This document shows positions 9,575 through 23,029 of a DNA stretch of 64,000 nucleotides, piece by piece. Location: NCBI RefSeq assembly GCF_000377905.1, contig NZ_KB898880.1, positions 1 through 64,000 on the forward strand. The letters run 5' to 3'. Every line of letters starts with the position of its first letter. Position 1 is the first letter of the stretch. The translations under genes were made by a program, and so were the position numbers. Source of the stretch: Thioalkalivibrio sp. ALMg11 (GTDB taxonomy: Bacteria; Pseudomonadota; Gammaproteobacteria; Ectothiorhodospirales; Ectothiorhodospiraceae). Below the pieces are notes generated by a model. That model saw only the letters and a list, made by a program, of their open reading frames with translations. It was not told where the DNA came from and did not search any database.

Positions 9575-10921
9575 ATGGCACGTGGAGCGACAGCACGTTC
9601 CGGTGGCGGGCTCACCGGTTTTACCGAGTTACGCCAACGCCTGCTGTTCGTTCTGGGTGCCCTGGTGGTGTACCGGATCGGTACATTCATACCGGTGCCC
9701 GGGATCAACCCCGTGGCCGTCTCGCAGTTTTTTGAGCAGCAAAGCGGGACGATCCTGGACATGTTCAACATGTTTTCCGGGGGGGCGCTGGAGCGTCTGT
9801 CGATCTTTGCCCTGGGGGTGATGCCGTACATTTCGGCCGCCATCATCATGCAACTTTTGGCGGCGACTGTTCCGGCGCTTCAACAGTTGAAGAAGGAAGG
9901 CGAGCAGGGTCGGCGCAAGATCACGCAATACACGCGCTACGGGACCGTGGCGCTCGCGCTGTTCCAGAGTATCGGGATCGGGATTGCCTTGAATGGTCAG
10001 ACCATTCAGGGGATGCCGATGGCCCTGAACCCGGGCCCGATCTTTATCTTTACAGTCGTGGTGTCGCTGGTGACGGGCACGCTGTTCCTGATGTGGCTGG
10101 GTGAGCAGATTACGGAACGCGGCATTGGCAACGGCATTTCGATCATTATCTTCGCCGGCATCGTCGCAGGGCTTCCGGGCGCCATAGGCGGAACCCTGGA
10201 GCTGGCACGGACCGGCGAACTGGCAGCAGCGTTCGTGGTGATCCTGATCGTTCTGGCCTTGGCGGTGACTGCCTTCGTGGTGTTTGTCGAGCGCGGGCAG
10301 CGGCGGGTGACGATCAATTACGCCAAGCGCCAAGTGGGCAGGAAGATGGTCGGTGGCCAGTCCTCGCATCTTCCGCTCAAACTGAACATGGCAGGCGTGA
10401 TACCGCCGATCTTCGCTTCCAGTATCATCCTGTTCCCTTCGACGTTGGGGCAGTGGTTCGGTCAGGCTGAAGGCATGGACTGGCTGCGCGAGATCTCCAC
10501 GACGTTGGCGCCAGGGCAGCCGCTGTATGTGATGTTCTATGCGGCCGCGATTATTTTCTTCTGTTTCTTCTACACTGCGCTGGTGTTCAACTCGCGCGAT
10601 ACGGCGGAAAACCTGAAGAAGCAGGGCGCCTTCATTCCGGGGATCCGGCCAGGCGTTCAGACCGAGAAATTCATTGACGGGGTCATGACTCGACTGACGG
10701 CCGTGGGCGCGGTGTACATAACCGCGGTGTGCCTGCTGCCGGAGTTCCTGATCCTGTATTGGAACGTGCCCTTCTACTTCGGCGGGACCTCGCTTCTGAT
10801 CATCGTGATCGTGGTGATGGATTTCATGGCGCAGTTGCAGTCGCATCTGGTGTCCCACCAGTACGAAGGCTTGATGAAGAAAGCGAATCTGAAGGGTTTC
10901 GGCGGGACCGGGATCCGCTAG
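9575..10921 (+). CDS. secY: Preprotein translocase subunit SecY
   Basis: A 448-residue inner-membrane protein with ten hydrophobic segments that forms the protein-conducting channel with SecE and SecG. Visible landmarks are [12 protein letters not shown] near the N-terminus, the plug region [34 protein letters not shown], and the cytosolic loop [48 protein letters not shown]. It is 3 bases after rplO, the standard location in the spc operon. Confidence 0.98.
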   Translation: MARGATARSGGGLTGFTELRQRLLFVLGALVVYRIGTFIPVPGINPVAVSQFFEQQSGTILDMFNMFSGGALERLSIFALGVMPYISAAIIMQLLAATVPALQQLKKEGEQGRRKITQYTRYGTVALALFQSIGIGIALNGQTIQGMPMALNPGPIFIFTVVVSLVTGTLFLMWLGEQITERGIGNGISIIIFAGIVAGLPGAIGGTLELARTGELAAAFVVILIVLALAVTAFVVFVERGQRRVTINYAKRQVGRKMVGGQSSHLPLKLNMAGVIPPIFASSIILFPSTLGQWFGQAEGMDWLREISTTLAPGQPLYVMFYAAAIIFFCFFYTALVFNSRDTAENLKKQGAFIPGIRPGVQTEKFIDGVMTRLTAVGAVYITAVCLLPEFLILYWNVPFYFGGTSLLIIVIVVMDFMAQLQSHLVSHQYEGLMKKANLKGFGGTGIR

Positions 10922-10936
10922 ACCAGGAGAAAGACC

Positions 10937-11050
10937 ATGAAGGTACGTGCATCTGTAAAGCCGATGTGCCGAAACTGCAAAGTCATTCGGCGTAATGGCG
11001 TGGTGAGGGTGATCTGCTCGGACGCCCGCCACAAGCAGCGTCAGGGCTGA
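10937..11050 (+). CDS. rpmJ: 50S ribosomal protein L36 (zinc-binding form)
   Basis: A 37-residue protein read directly from the sequence: [20 protein letters not shown], then [17 protein letters not shown]. Cys11, Cys14, Cys27 and His32 form the zinc site, so this is the C+ paralogue type. An aggaga site lies upstream. It ends the spc part of the cluster; the next gene is 66 bases on. Confidence 0.96.
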   Translation: MKVRASVKPMCRNCKVIRRNGVVRVICSDARHKQRQG

Positions 11051-11053
11051 AGC

Positions 11054-11082
11054 TTGGCGTAACGCATAATCATTGCTACTAT
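11054..11082 (+). promoter_or_regulatory. Candidate promoter of the alpha operon (rpsM-rplQ)
   Basis: The -35 box ttggcg (11054-11059), a 17-base spacer and the extended -10 tgc-tactat (11074-11082) match sigma70 spacing well. It lies in the 66-base rpmJ-rpsM gap, so the alpha operon could be transcribed independently as well as by read-through. Confidence 0.5.
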
Positions 11083-11084
11083 AG

Positions 11085-11097
11085 CCGGCTTTGCCGG
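11085..11097 (+). promoter_or_regulatory. Small hairpin in the rpsM leader
   Basis: A 5-bp perfect stem (ccggc / gccgg) with a ttt loop, followed by attttga. It would sit at the very 5' end of a transcript from the promoter at 11054-11082. It could equally be a weak terminator of the spc operon; the sequence does not decide. Confidence 0.35.
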
Positions 11098-11116
11098 ATT
11101 TTGATGGAGAAGTTGG

Positions 11117-11473
11117 ATGGCTCGCGTCGCTGGAATCAATATTCCTGACCAGAAGCACACGGTAATCGCGCTGACCGCGATCTATGGCATTGGCCCGACT
11201 CGGGCCGGCCTGATCTGCGACGGTGCGGGTGTGCGTCGGGACATCAAGGTGCGGGATCTGACGGATGCCGAAGTGGATGCCCTGCGCGCCCAGATCGACA
11301 AGATCCCCGTGGAAGGGGATCTGCGCCGGGAAGTCAGCATGAACATCAAGCGATTGATGGATCTGGGCTGCTACCGTGGCGTGCGCCACCGCCGCGGCCT
11401 GCCGCTGCGCGGTCAGCAGACGCAGACGAACGCACGCACCCGAAAGGGCCCGCGTCGCCCGATTCGCAAGTAA
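11117..11473 (+). CDS. rpsM: 30S ribosomal protein S13
   Basis: A 118-residue head protein contacting tRNA and bridging to L5. [30 protein letters not shown] and the basic C-terminal tail [29 protein letters not shown] are diagnostic. It is the first gene of the alpha operon, with a ggagaag ribosome-binding site. Confidence 0.97.
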   Translation: MARVAGINIPDQKHTVIALTAIYGIGPTRAGLICDGAGVRRDIKVRDLTDAEVDALRAQIDKIPVEGDLRREVSMNIKRLMDLGCYRGVRHRRGLPLRGQQTQTNARTRKGPRRPIRK

Positions 11474-11494
11474 TCAGACTGGGATCTCAGGTAC

Positions 11495-11884
11495 ATGGCA
11501 CAAGCGCAAACACGGACCAAGAAAAAGGTCCGCAAAAATATCGCCGAGGGCGTGGCTCATGTGTACGCCACGTTCAACAACACGATCATCACGATCACCG
11601 ACCGGCAGGGGAACACGATCAGCTGGGCCACATCAGGTGGTTCGGGCTTCCGTGGTTCCCGCAAGTCGACCCCGTTCGCCGCGCAGATCGCGGCCGAGCG
11701 TGCCGGGACGACTGCGGCCGAACACGGCGTGAAAAATCTCGACGTGATGGTGCGGGGCCCGGGTCCGGGTCGCGAATCGGCGGTACGTGCGCTGAACAAT
11801 GCCGGGTTCAAGATCACGAATATCAGTGACGTAACCCCGATCCCTCACAACGGCTGCCGGCCGCCCAAGAAACGCCGCGTTTAA
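11495..11884 (+). CDS. rpsK: 30S ribosomal protein S11
   Basis: A 129-residue platform protein at the mRNA exit and Shine-Dalgarno helix. Blocks include [44 protein letters not shown] and the C-terminus [18 protein letters not shown]. The Asn-Gly in that end is the site of isoaspartate formation in E. coli S11. Confidence 0.97.
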   Translation: MAQAQTRTKKKVRKNIAEGVAHVYATFNNTIITITDRQGNTISWATSGGSGFRGSRKSTPFAAQIAAERAGTTAAEHGVKNLDVMVRGPGPGRESAVRALNNAGFKITNISDVTPIPHNGCRPPKKRRV

Positions 11885-11899
11885 GGCTGGAGTTGAAGA

Positions 11900-12520
11900 A
11901 TGGCTCGTTACATTGGACCGAAATGCAAGTTGAGTCGCCGCGAAGGCGTGGACCTGGGCCTGAAGAGTGGGGTCCGTGCGCTGGAGACGAAGTGCAAACT
12001 CGACAAGCCCCCGGGTCAGCACGGCGAACGCCGTACTCGTCTGTCGGACTATGCCGTGCAGCTGCGCGAAAAGCAGAAGCTTCGCCGCATCTATGGCGTG
12101 CTGGAGAAACAGTTCCGCAACTATTACAAGAAGGCCGCTCAGCGCAAGGGCTCCACGGGTGAGAACCTGCTGAAGCTGCTGGAAGGTCGTCTGGATAACG
12201 TCGTGTATCGCATGGGCTTCGGGTCGACCCGTTCCGAGGCGCGTCAGCTGGTTGCGCATCGCGCGATCCAGGTGAACGGCCAGGTGGTCAACATCGCGGC
12301 CTTCCAGGTGCAGCCGTCGGACGTGGTCACGGTTCGGGAGAAGGCGCGCAAGCAGGTGCGCATCCAGGACTCGATGACCCTGGCCGAGCAGACCGGGTTC
12401 GCGAGCTGGATCGAAGTGGACACCAGCAAGTTCGAGGGTACGTTCAAGGCGATCCCGGATCGTTCCGATCTGCCTGCGGACATCAACGAGTCGCTCGTCG
12501 TCGAGCTGTACTCGAAGTAA
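11900..12520 (+). CDS. rpsD: 30S ribosomal protein S4
   Basis: A 206-residue primary 16S-rRNA binder and, in E. coli, the repressor of the alpha operon. The N-terminal domain starts [16 protein letters not shown]; the S4 RNA-binding domain is [39 protein letters not shown] (about 94-132). Cysteines at 9 and 32 do not form the four-Cys zinc motif of other S4 types. Confidence 0.97.
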   Translation: MARYIGPKCKLSRREGVDLGLKSGVRALETKCKLDKPPGQHGERRTRLSDYAVQLREKQKLRRIYGVLEKQFRNYYKKAAQRKGSTGENLLKLLEGRLDNVVYRMGFGSTRSEARQLVAHRAIQVNGQVVNIAAFQVQPSDVVTVREKARKQVRIQDSMTLAEQTGFASWIEVDTSKFEGTFKAIPDRSDLPADINESLVVELYSK

Positions 12521-12550
12521 TCGTTTTTCGGCCTGGCGCCAGGAGTCACA

Positions 12551-13540
12551 ATGCAGTCGAACGAACTGGTCAAGAAACAGCAGATCGAGGTCGAGGCCGA
12601 GAATCGGAATCAGGCCAAGGTCGCTCTCGAGCCGCTGGAACGCGGCTTCGGCCACACCCTGGGCAACGCCCTGCGACGTGTATTGCTTTCGTCCATCCCG
12701 GGTGCGGCCATTGTCGAGGCCCGGATTGAAGGCGTGCTGCACGAGTACACCACCATCGAGGGTGTGCAGGAGGATGTCGTCGACATCCTGCTGAACCTGA
12801 AGGGTGTGGCGCTGCGTATGCACAGCCGGGACGAGTCCACGCTGACCCTGAGGAAGACGGGTCCGAGCGTGGTGACCGCCGGTGACATTCAGGTGGACCA
12901 TGATGTCGAGGTGGTGAATCCGGAACACGTGATCGCGACGATCACCAAGAACGTGGATCTGGACATCACTCTGACGGCCCGTGCCGGTCGCGGCTACGAG
13001 CCCGTCAGCGCGCGGCGCAAGGCTGAGGGTGGCGACGATACCGGCATCGGGCGGTTGTTGCTGGATGCCAGCTTTAGCCCCATTCGCCGCGTCTCCTACC
13101 GTGTCGAGAACGCGCGTCTGGCGCAACGGACCGACATGGATCGCCTGGTGCTCGAGCTCGAGACCAACGGCGCGATCGCGCCGGATGACGCGGTGCGTCA
13201 GGCCGCGACGATTCTCCAGGGCCAATTGGCGCCGTTTGTCGACTTGCAAGAAGAGACCGGCGAAGTCGCGGGTGCCGTGGGTGGCGCGATCGATCCAGTG
13301 CTGCTGCGTCCGGTGGACGAGCTGGAGCTGACCGTCCGCTCGGCGAACTGCCTTAAGGCCGAGAACCTGTACTACATCGGGGATCTGGTTCAGCGTACTG
13401 AGGTGGAGCTGCTGCGCGCGCCCAACCTTGGTAAGAAGTCGCTGACCGAGATCAAAGACACGCTGGCGACCCACGGGCTGTCGCTCGGCATGCGTCTCGA
13501 GAACTGGCCGCCGCCGGGTCTGCGCGACGACAACGAGTAA
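12551..13540 (+). CDS. rpoA: RNA polymerase alpha subunit
   Basis: A 329-residue protein, the exact E. coli length. The N-terminal domain (1 to about 235) carries the assembly segment [28 protein letters not shown]. The C-terminal domain (about 250-329) with [25 protein letters not shown] and [30 protein letters not shown] contacts UP elements and activators. A 12-bp palindrome (cctggcgccagg, 12532-12543) sits just before its ribosome-binding site. Confidence 0.98.
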   Translation: MQSNELVKKQQIEVEAENRNQAKVALEPLERGFGHTLGNALRRVLLSSIPGAAIVEARIEGVLHEYTTIEGVQEDVVDILLNLKGVALRMHSRDESTLTLRKTGPSVVTAGDIQVDHDVEVVNPEHVIATITKNVDLDITLTARAGRGYEPVSARRKAEGGDDTGIGRLLLDASFSPIRRVSYRVENARLAQRTDMDRLVLELETNGAIAPDDAVRQAATILQGQLAPFVDLQEETGEVAGAVGGAIDPVLLRPVDELELTVRSANCLKAENLYYIGDLVQRTEVELLRAPNLGKKSLTEIKDTLATHGLSLGMRLENWPPPGLRDDNE

Positions 13541-13582
13541 TCACGGCGCCCCGCGCCCATCGTTTTTTAGAGGAAGCCTCTC

Positions 13583-13972
13583 ATGCGTCATCGTCATTCC
13601 GGCCGTCAGCTTGGCCGCAACAGCTCGCACCGCAAGGCCACGTTTCAGGCCATGTCTGTGGCCCTGTTCCGGCACGAACTGATCAAGACCACGCTGCCCA
13701 AGGCGAAAGAGCTGCGTCGCGTGGCCGAACCGCTGATCACGCTGGCCAAGGAAGACAGCGTTCACGGCCGCCGGCTGGCGTTTGCCCGTCTTCGCGACAA
13801 GGAGATCGTGGGCAAGTTGTTCGCCGAGCTCGGTCCTCGCTACCAGGAACGGCCCGGTGGTTACCTGCGGATCCTGAAGTGCGGGAATCGCGCGGGTGAT
13901 AACGCCCCGATGGCGTACGTCGAGCTCGTGGATCGGCCGGAAGTAGAGGCCGGAGAAGGCGAAGCCGCCTGA
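13583..13972 (+). CDS. rplQ: 50S ribosomal protein L17
   Basis: A 129-residue protein located near the tunnel exit. The N-terminal half [58 protein letters not shown] is highly conserved; the acidic C-terminal tail ([10 protein letters not shown]) is variable in the family. It is the last gene of the ribosomal superoperon and is followed by a terminator. Confidence 0.97.
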   Translation: MRHRHSGRQLGRNSSHRKATFQAMSVALFRHELIKTTLPKAKELRRVAEPLITLAKEDSVHGRRLAFARLRDKEIVGKLFAELGPRYQERPGGYLRILKCGNRAGDNAPMAYVELVDRPEVEAGEGEAA

Positions 13973-14019
13973 GGCCTCGTCGCCAAAGGAAGTCGCGCTC
14001 GCAGGTTGAGCGTTCGGAG

Positions 14020-14044
14020 AGCCGGCCTTGAGCCGGCTTTCTTG
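14020..14044 (+). terminator. Intrinsic terminator after rplQ
   Basis: A 7-bp perfect stem (agccggc / gccggct, 14020-14026 and 14032-14038) with a 5-base loop is followed by tttctt. The T-rich side is downstream on the + strand, so it ends the ribosomal operon. It lies between convergent rplQ and uvrA. Confidence 0.8.
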
Positions 14045-14144
14045 CGTCTGGGTAGCCGCGAATTACGAAAGAGAGAGGTGGCTGCGGTCGGCGGCGGTTG
14101 TGCGCAGGCGCGCAGACCTCGGGGCTGGAAGGGGCCCCAGGCCG

Positions 14145-16997
<2,853 letters not shown>

Positions 16998-17042
16998 GGG
17001 GCTGGATCGACTCCACTGGGTTACGTCGCGCGGCGCGCTAGC

Positions 17043-17064
17043 GAAAACACGGATCAGTGTTTCC
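17043..17064. promoter_or_regulatory. Operator-like inverted repeat upstream of uvrA
   Basis: Half-sites gaaaacac (17043-17050) and gtgtttcc (17057-17064) are inverted with one mismatch in eight, around a 6-base centre ggatca. The site is 46 bases upstream of the uvrA start and 125 bases upstream of the MFS start. It does not match the CTG-N10-CAG LexA consensus. Confidence 0.3.
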
Positions 17065-17189
17065 TTTGAGGCGCCGCAAACCATCCATGGTAACACCCGG
17101 GCCGGGCTCGCCATGGTTTCCCCGCCCGGGTTGCCGGTAAACTCCGCTGACATGAAGAGCTCTTCTTGCCCGCGTCGGTCCCGGACGCC

Positions 17190-18560
17190 ATGAACCCCCG
17201 CGAGCTGCGCGCCACCACTGGACTGGCGGCGATCTATGGCGTGCGCATGGCCGGCCTGTTCATGGTCCTGCCGGTGTTTATGCTGCATGCCGACCGCATC
17301 CCCGGCGCGACCCCGCTGCTGATGGGCCTGGCGCTCGGGATCTACGGACTCACCCAGGCCGTGCTGCAAATCCCGTTCGGGCTTCTGTCGGACCGGGTGG
17401 GGCGCAAGCCGCTGATCCTCGCCGGGCTGCTGCTGTTCGTCGCCGGCAGTCTGCTGGCCGCGGTCGCCGAGACCATCCACGGCATCATCCTCGGGCGCGC
17501 CCTGCAGGGGGCGGGCGCGGTGGCGGCGGTGATCCTGGCGCTGACAGCGGACCTGGTCGGCGAGGAACGGCGCATGCGGGCCCTCGCCGTGATCGGGTTG
17601 ACCATTGGCCTGACCTTCACTGTGGCGATGGCCCTGGGCCCGGTGGTGGACCAGGTCGCTGGGTTGTCCGGCATCTTTGGCCTGTCGGCGTTGCTGGGGT
17701 TGCTCGCGATCGTGATCCTGTTCCTTTGGGTGCCAACCCCGGAACGCGCGCGGGCACACCCGGACATGGTGCCGGTCTGGTCGGCACTGCCCCGCGTGCT
17801 GCGCACCCCGGACCTGTTGCGCCTGAACCTCGGCATCTTCGTGCTGCACCTGATCCTGGCCGCGAACTTCCTGGTCATCCCGGTGCTGCTGGTGGAGACC
17901 CTCGGGCTGCCGGGGGCCAGCCACTGGAAGTTCTATGTGCCGGTGCTGTTGGCAGGGTTCGCGCTGATGCTCCCGGGCATCATCTTCGGCGAGCGTCGCC
18001 GGCGCGTGCACAGCGTGCTGCGCGGGGCGATCGCCCTGCTGGCCGGGGTGCAGATCCTGCTGGCCCTGCTGGTTCTGGATGGAGGCGGTTTGTGGACGCT
18101 GGCGGCGCTGATGGTCCTGTTCTTTGCCGCCTTCAACTTGCTGGAGGCGGGGCTGCCGTCACTGGTTGCGCGCGTGGCGCCGGTCGCCCACAAGGGCACG
18201 GCGATGGGCGGCTTTGCCACCGCACAGTTCCTCGGCATCTTCGCCGGCGGTGTGCTGGGGGGCGTCCTGCTGACACTGGTCGGGCCGGTCGGGGTGTTTC
18301 TCGCCGGGGTGCCGTTGCTGCTGGTCTGGTGGTGGATCGCGCGCGGGATGCACCCGCGCTACCGTTCCAACCGGGTGGTGGCGGTGCCCGCCCACTGGTC
18401 CGGTCACGAGGCGGAGCTGCTGAGGACGTTTGCTGGGTGGCCGGGCGTGCACGAGGCGGACCTGTCGCCGGATGCCGGTTCCCTGTACCTGAAGGTGGAG
18501 CCCGGAGGGCCGGACACCCCCGAGCTGACAGCCTGGCTGGCGCGCAAGCCGGCCGCGTAG
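17190..18560 (+). CDS. MFS transporter, YajR-like with C-terminal YAM-type domain
   Basis: A 456-residue major facilitator with about 12 hydrophobic segments; the loop [14 protein letters not shown] (between segments 2 and 3) is the MFS motif A. After the last segment a soluble tail of about 70 residues follows ([30 protein letters not shown] near the end), which resembles the YAM domain of E. coli YajR in position and pattern. Substrate is unknown. The ATG at 17190 gives [20 protein letters not shown]; a TTG 24 bases upstream is possible. The order uvrA-MFS-ssb is also found in Pseudomonas. Confidence 0.85.
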   Translation: MNPRELRATTGLAAIYGVRMAGLFMVLPVFMLHADRIPGATPLLMGLALGIYGLTQAVLQIPFGLLSDRVGRKPLILAGLLLFVAGSLLAAVAETIHGIILGRALQGAGAVAAVILALTADLVGEERRMRALAVIGLTIGLTFTVAMALGPVVDQVAGLSGIFGLSALLGLLAIVILFLWVPTPERARAHPDMVPVWSALPRVLRTPDLLRLNLGIFVLHLILAANFLVIPVLLVETLGLPGASHWKFYVPVLLAGFALMLPGIIFGERRRRVHSVLRGAIALLAGVQILLALLVLDGGGLWTLAALMVLFFAAFNLLEAGLPSLVARVAPVAHKGTAMGGFATAQFLGIFAGGVLGGVLLTLVGPVGVFLAGVPLLLVWWWIARGMHPRYRSNRVVAVPAHWSGHEAELLRTFAGWPGVHEADLSPDAGSLYLKVEPGGPDTPELTAWLARKPAA

Positions 18561-18620
18561 AACGCGCGCAGAGCTTTTCTGGCTGGCCCCGGGAATCTGT
18601 CCACATCCCGGACCCGTGCA

Positions 18621-18649
18621 CTGTCGCGGCCGGGGCGGGCTGCTACACT
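18621..18649 (+). promoter_or_regulatory. Candidate ssb promoter
   Basis: A strong extended -10, tgc-tacact (18641-18649), is preceded after 17 bases by a poor -35, ctgtcg (18621-18626). It lies 40 bases upstream of the ssb start, which has an aaggagg ribosome-binding site at 18678-18684. Confidence 0.45.
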
Positions 18650-18688
18650 ATCGGGTCTGTCTGTCCATGCCCGATTGAAGGAGGCCCC

Positions 18689-19177
18689 ATGGCCCGCGGC
18701 GTCAACAAAGTCATCTTGCTCGGAAACCTCGGGGCCGACCCGGAAAAGCGCGAGACCCCGAACGGGGTCACGGTCACCAATCTGCGTCTGGCGACGTCGG
18801 AGCAGTGGACCGACAAGAACTCCGGCGAGAAGCGCGAGAACACCGAATGGCACCGGGTGGTGATGTTCGGGCGCCTGGCGGACATCGCCGCGCAGTACCT
18901 GTCCAAGGGCTCGCAGGTCTATGTCGAAGGCAAGATCCAGACCCGCAAATGGCAGGACCAATCCGGTAACGATCGTTACAGCACCGAAGTCGTGGCCAAC
19001 GAGATGCAGCTGATCGGCGGCCGTGGTGGCAGCGGCGGCGGTAGCGGTGGTGGTTTCGACCAGGATCCGGGATATGGCGGCGGTAACGCCTACGGCGGTG
19101 GTGGCCAGCAGAGCGGCAACCGCAGCAGCGCGCCGGCCTCCGGCGGCGGCTTCGATGACGACGACGTCCCGTTCTAA
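18689..19177 (+). CDS. ssb: Single-stranded DNA-binding protein
   Basis: A 162-residue SSB. The OB-fold domain occupies residues 1-112 ([58 protein letters not shown]). A Gly/Ser/Gln-rich linker follows, with repeated GGGSGGG-type runs, and the acidic tip FDDDDVPF binds partner proteins such as the HolC chi subunit encoded at 36545 in this window. It precedes miaB by 45 bases. Confidence 0.97.
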   Translation: MARGVNKVILLGNLGADPEKRETPNGVTVTNLRLATSEQWTDKNSGEKRENTEWHRVVMFGRLADIAAQYLSKGSQVYVEGKIQTRKWQDQSGNDRYSTEVVANEMQLIGGRGGSGGGSGGGFDQDPGYGGGNAYGGGGQQSGNRSSAPASGGGFDDDDVPF

Positions 19178-19222
19178 AAGGCATATAAGCCCCTGTTCCC
19201 CAACGAGCGAAGTACCCAGAGC

Positions 19223-20575
19223 ATGATCCGCAAGGTCTACATCCAGACGCACGGCTGTCAGATGAACGAGTACGACTCCGACCGCATGCTCGACGCGCTG
19301 CGCGAGCTGCACGGGGCGGAGCGTACCGACGATCCGGAGCAGGCCGACCTGCTGCTGATGAACACCTGCTCCATTCGCGAGAAGGCGCAGGAGAAGGTGT
19401 TCTCGCTGCTGGGGCGCTGGCGACAGATCAAGGAACGCCGGCCGGAGGTAATCATCGGTGTAGGCGGTTGTGTCGCCAGTCAGGAGGGCGATGCCCTGCG
19501 CGCCCGGGCCCCGTATGTGGATCTGGTGTTCGGCCCGCAGACCCTGCATCGCCTGCCGGCGATGATCCAGTCGGTACGCCGCGAACGTGCCCCGGTGGTG
19601 GATATTTCCTTCCCCGAGATCGAGAAATTCGACCGCCTGCCGGAGCCGAAGGCCGACGGCCCGAGTGCGTTTGTCTCGGTGATGGAGGGGTGCTCCAAGT
19701 ACTGCAGCTTCTGTGTGGTTCCCTATACCCGCGGCGACGAGATCAGTCGTCCGTTCGACGACGTGATTGCCGAGGTGGTGGCACTGGCCGCGCAGGGGGT
19801 CAGGGAGATCAACCTGCTGGGGCAGAACGTCAACGCCTACCGCGGGCCGATGGACGACGGCGACACCGCCGACCTGGCCTTGTTGATCCACTATGTCGCG
19901 GCGGTCGACGGGATCGAGCGCATCCGCTTCACTACCTCGCACCCGGTGGAGTTCTCCGATTCGCTTATCCAGGCCTTTGCCGACGAACCGAAACTGGTCA
20001 GCCACCTGCACCTGCCGGTGCAAAGCGGCTCCGACCGCATCCTGGCGCAGATGAAGCGCGGCCACACGATCCTGGAATACAAGTCCAAGATCCGCCGCCT
20101 GCGCGAGGCGCGCCCGGACCTGGATCTCTCCTCGGACTTCATCGTCGGTTTCCCCGGCGAGACCGACGCCGACCACGCCGCCACGATGAAGCTGATCGAG
20201 GAGCTGCACTTCGATTTCTCCTTCAGCTTTATCTACAGCGCGCGTCCGGGCACCCCGGCCGCATCGCTGCCGGATGATGTGCCGATGGCGACCAAGAAGG
20301 CCCGCCTGGCCGAGTTGCAGGCCCTGATCGAGCAGCACGGCCGCGCGCGCAACCAGTCCATGGTGGGTAACGTCGAGCGGGTGCTGGTGGAGGGCCCGGC
20401 CAAGCGCAACCCGGGCGAACTGGCCGGGCGCACGGCGAACAACCGCATCGTCAACTTTGCCGGGGACCCCGGCCTGATCGGGCAGTTGATCCCGGTCGAG
20501 ATCACCGAGGCCCTGGCGCATTCCCTGCGCGGTCGCACGGTGGAGCGGGCGATGCCCGCCGCCGTCGGCGCCTGA
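19223..20575 (+). CDS. miaB: tRNA-2-methylthio-N6-dimethylallyladenosine synthase MiaB
   Basis: A 450-residue radical-SAM methylthiotransferase that modifies A37 of tRNAs. The N-terminal cluster ligands are Cys12, Cys49 and Cys83 ([30 protein letters not shown]). The radical-SAM CxxxCxxC motif is Cys157, Cys161 and Cys164 in [19 protein letters not shown]-terminal TRAM domain follows (about 375-440). It begins the miaB-ybeZ-ybeY-corC-lnt cluster conserved in gammaproteobacteria. Confidence 0.97.
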   Translation: MIRKVYIQTHGCQMNEYDSDRMLDALRELHGAERTDDPEQADLLLMNTCSIREKAQEKVFSLLGRWRQIKERRPEVIIGVGGCVASQEGDALRARAPYVDLVFGPQTLHRLPAMIQSVRRERAPVVDISFPEIEKFDRLPEPKADGPSAFVSVMEGCSKYCSFCVVPYTRGDEISRPFDDVIAEVVALAAQGVREINLLGQNVNAYRGPMDDGDTADLALLIHYVAAVDGIERIRFTTSHPVEFSDSLIQAFADEPKLVSHLHLPVQSGSDRILAQMKRGHTILEYKSKIRRLREARPDLDLSSDFIVGFPGETDADHAATMKLIEELHFDFSFSFIYSARPGTPAASLPDDVPMATKKARLAELQALIEQHGRARNQSMVGNVERVLVEGPAKRNPGELAGRTANNRIVNFAGDPGLIGQLIPVEITEALAHSLRGRTVERAMPAAVGA

Positions 20576-20580
20576 ACGGT

Positions 20581-21594
20581 ATGGCCAATCGTCTGGATTT
20601 CACCCTGGAGCCCGGTGACCAGGAGACGCTTGCGCGGATCTCCGGGCCGCTGGACGCCCACCTGCGCCTGATCGAGTCGCGCCTGGGTGTGGCCGTGCAC
20701 AATCGTGGGCCGCGCTTCAATCTCACTGGGCCGGGCGGTGCGGTGAAGGCCGCCGGGGCCCTGATCCACGACCTGCACCGCATGGCGCAGGAAGAGCCGG
20801 TCAGCCTGGAGCAGGTGCATACCGCGCTGCAGACCGCCCATGTCGAGGGGCTGGCGGAGCCCCAAGGCAATGGCGACGATCCGGCGCTGCGGCTCAAACG
20901 CGCGGTGATCCGTGGTCGCGGCCCGCGTCAGGCGAAATACCTGTCCGCGATCGCGCGGCACGATCTCAGTTTCGGCATTGGCCCGGCCGGGACCGGCAAG
21001 ACCTACCTCGCGGTGGCCGCCGCGGTCGCTGCACTGGAGCAGGACCGCGTACAGCGCCTGGTGCTAGTGCGACCGGCGGTGGAGGCCGGCGAGCGCCTGG
21101 GCTTTTTGCCCGGCGATCTGGCGCAGAAGATCGACCCCTACCTGCGACCGATGTACGACGCCCTGTATGAACTGATGGGCTTCGACCAGACCGCGCGCCT
21201 GATGGAGCGCCAGGTGATCGAAGTCGCGCCGCTGGCCTACATGCGCGGGCGCACCCTGAACGAGGCCTTCATCATCCTCGACGAGGCGCAGAACACCACC
21301 CTCGAGCAGATGAAGATGTTCCTGACCCGCATCGGCTTCGGCTCTACCGCGGTGGTCAACGGCGACATCACCCAGGTTGACCTGCCGCGGGGCCAGGGTT
21401 CGGGCCTCAAGCACGCGATGCAGATTCTGGAGGGCGTGGAAGGCGTGCATATCACTCGTTTCCAGGCCGGCGACGTTGTGCGCCACCCGCTGGTGCAGCG
21501 TATTGTCGAGGCCTACGAGGCCCACGACCATGCGTCTGGCAAGCCGGCTGGGGAGTCTGAGCACGGTTCCGGGCGGGATGCCGATGGCGCTTGA
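20581..21594 (+). CDS. ybeZ: PhoH-like ATPase YbeZ
   Basis: A 337-residue protein with an N-terminal KH-like region (about 1-90) and a PhoH-type P-loop ATPase: Walker A GPAGTGKT at 134-141 and Walker [11 protein letters not shown]. In E. coli YbeZ works with the RNase YbeY, whose gene overlaps this one by 17 bases. It starts 5 bases after miaB. The precise biochemical role is not settled in the family; involvement in RNA metabolism is the common view. Confidence 0.93.
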   Translation: MANRLDFTLEPGDQETLARISGPLDAHLRLIESRLGVAVHNRGPRFNLTGPGGAVKAAGALIHDLHRMAQEEPVSLEQVHTALQTAHVEGLAEPQGNGDDPALRLKRAVIRGRGPRQAKYLSAIARHDLSFGIGPAGTGKTYLAVAAAVAALEQDRVQRLVLVRPAVEAGERLGFLPGDLAQKIDPYLRPMYDALYELMGFDQTARLMERQVIEVAPLAYMRGRTLNEAFIILDEAQNTTLEQMKMFLTRIGFGSTAVVNGDITQVDLPRGQGSGLKHAMQILEGVEGVHITRFQAGDVVRHPLVQRIVEAYEAHDHASGKPAGESEHGSGRDADGA

Positions 21595-22099
21595 AGTCGC
21601 GGTGCAGTACGCCGTGCCGCGTGCCGGCCTGCCCGCCGCGACCATCCTGCACCGGGCGGCCCGCGCGGCCTGGCGCGGGGCGGGCGCGGCCGCGGTGACC
21701 CTGCGTCTGGTGGATGCCGAGGAGGGACAGTCGCTGAATCACGCCTTCCGCGGACGCGACTACGCGACCAACGTGCTGTCGTTCCCGGCGCCGGCGCTGC
21801 CGCCCGGCTTGCCCCCCGAGGCGAGCGCCTACCTGGGCGATATCGTGCTGTGCGTGCCGGTGCTGGCGCGCGAGTCGACGGAACAGGGCAAGGCGCTGGC
21901 GGCCCATTACCACCACATGGTGGTGCATGGGATGCTGCACCTGCAGGGCATGGATCACCAGACGCCGGACGAAGCCGCGCGGATGGAGGCAATTGAGTCC
22001 TCGATCCTGGCCGGGTTAGGCTATCCCAACCCCTACGATGCCGACCCTCCGGCCCGCGCCCTGTCCCCGCATCCTGCCGGAACCGCCCCCGATGCCTGA
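21578..22099 (+). CDS. ybeY: Endoribonuclease YbeY
   Basis: A protein of about 173 residues involved in 16S rRNA 3'-end maturation and ribosome quality control. The zinc motif HMVVHGMLHLQGMDHQ (H-G-LHL-G-DH pattern) is intact, and RGRDYATNVLSFP is typical. Two ATGs (21578 and 21584) are possible; both overlap the end of ybeZ. The C-terminal 20 residues after NPYDAD are Pro/Ala-rich and variable. The stop overlaps the corC start by 8 bases. Confidence 0.95.
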   Translation: MPMALEVAVQYAVPRAGLPAATILHRAARAAWRGAGAAAVTLRLVDAEEGQSLNHAFRGRDYATNVLSFPAPALPPGLPPEASAYLGDIVLCVPVLARESTEQGKALAAHYHHMVVHGMLHLQGMDHQTPDEAARMEAIESSILAGLGYPNPYDADPPARALSPHPAGTAPDA

Positions 22100-23024
22100 A
22101 TCCGAACCCGACGAACAACCGATCTGGCGGCGCTGGCTGGTCCGCGCCGGCGAGATCCTGCGCCCGCGCCGCGAGCCGGCATCCCGCCGCGAGCTGATCG
22201 AGACCCTGCGTGGTGCCCACGCCCGCGAGCTGGTCGATCCCGAGGCCCTGACCATGCTGGAGGGCGTGCTGAACGTCGCCGACATGCAGGTGCGCGACAT
22301 CATGATCCCGCGCGCGCAGATGGAAGTGGTGCGCCGCGATGCCGGGCTTTCCGAGTTTCTTCCGGACGTGGTGGCCTCCGCGCACTCGCGCCTTCCGGTG
22401 GTGGGAGATCACCGCGACGAGGTTGTCGGTGTGCTGCTGGCCAAGGACTTGCTGCGCTTCTTTGGTGAGTCGGACGACGCCGCCTTCGACATGCAGGAGA
22501 TCCTGCGCCCGGCGGTGTTCGTGCCGGAGAGCAAGCGCCTGAATGTGCTGCTGAAGGAGTTCCGCCTGAGCCGCAACCACATGGCGATCGTGGTGGACGA
22601 GTACGGCGGTGTGGCGGGCCTGGTGACCATCGAGGACGTGCTGGAACAGATCGTCGGCGAGATCGAGGACGAGCACGACGTCGAGGACTACCTGACCCAG
22701 ATCATGCAGCACCCCGGTGGGCGCTACACCATCAAGGCGCTGACCCCGATGGAAGAGTTCAACGCCTACTTCCAGACCGCCTACAGCGAGGATGACTTCG
22801 ACACCATCGGTGGCCTGGTGCTGTCGCATTTCGGTCATGTCCCGCGCCGTGGCGAACAGATCGTCGTGGATGGCATGCAGTTCCGCGTGCTGCGCGCTGA
22901 TAACCGGCGCCTGCACCTGCTGGAGATGCGCCTCCCGGAGTCGGACACGCAGGCTGCCACCGGTGAGGGCTCGCAGCCGTTCGACGGCCCGGCCCGGGAG
23001 CCGGACGACCGCCACACCCCCTGA
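22092..23024 (+). CDS. corC: CorC/YbeX family protein (CBS-pair, CorC_HlyC domains)
   Basis: A 310-residue cytosolic protein. After an N-terminal segment (to about 60) come two CBS domains, with [12 protein letters not shown] and the [32 protein letters not shown] signature, and a C-terminal CorC_HlyC domain ([37 protein letters not shown]). It was named for cobalt and magnesium efflux but is also linked to ribosome function through its ybeY neighbourhood. The ATG at 22092 overlaps the ybeY stop; an in-frame ATG at 22038 is too deep inside ybeY. Confidence 0.92.
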   Translation: MPESEPDEQPIWRRWLVRAGEILRPRREPASRRELIETLRGAHARELVDPEALTMLEGVLNVADMQVRDIMIPRAQMEVVRRDAGLSEFLPDVVASAHSRLPVVGDHRDEVVGVLLAKDLLRFFGESDDAAFDMQEILRPAVFVPESKRLNVLLKEFRLSRNHMAIVVDEYGGVAGLVTIEDVLEQIVGEIEDEHDVEDYLTQIMQHPGGRYTIKALTPMEEFNAYFQTAYSEDDFDTIGGLVLSHFGHVPRRGEQIVVDGMQFRVLRADNRRLHLLEMRLPESDTQAATGEGSQPFDGPAREPDDRHTP

Positions 23025-23029
23025 TCTGC

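Noticed and set aside
9629-11389. 586-codon open frame antisense to secY and rpsM
   Set aside because: Shadow frame with high His/Arg/Asp content; crosses rpmJ and the alpha promoter region.
11633-13474. 613-codon open frame antisense to rpsK-rpsD-rpoA
   Set aside because: It crosses three real genes and their gaps and has antisense-type composition.
16998-18011. 338-codon in-frame N-terminal extension of uvrA
   Set aside because: It is antisense to the MFS gene and part of the long open frames common in GC-rich DNA; UvrA proteins begin [14 protein letters not shown], matching ATG 16997.
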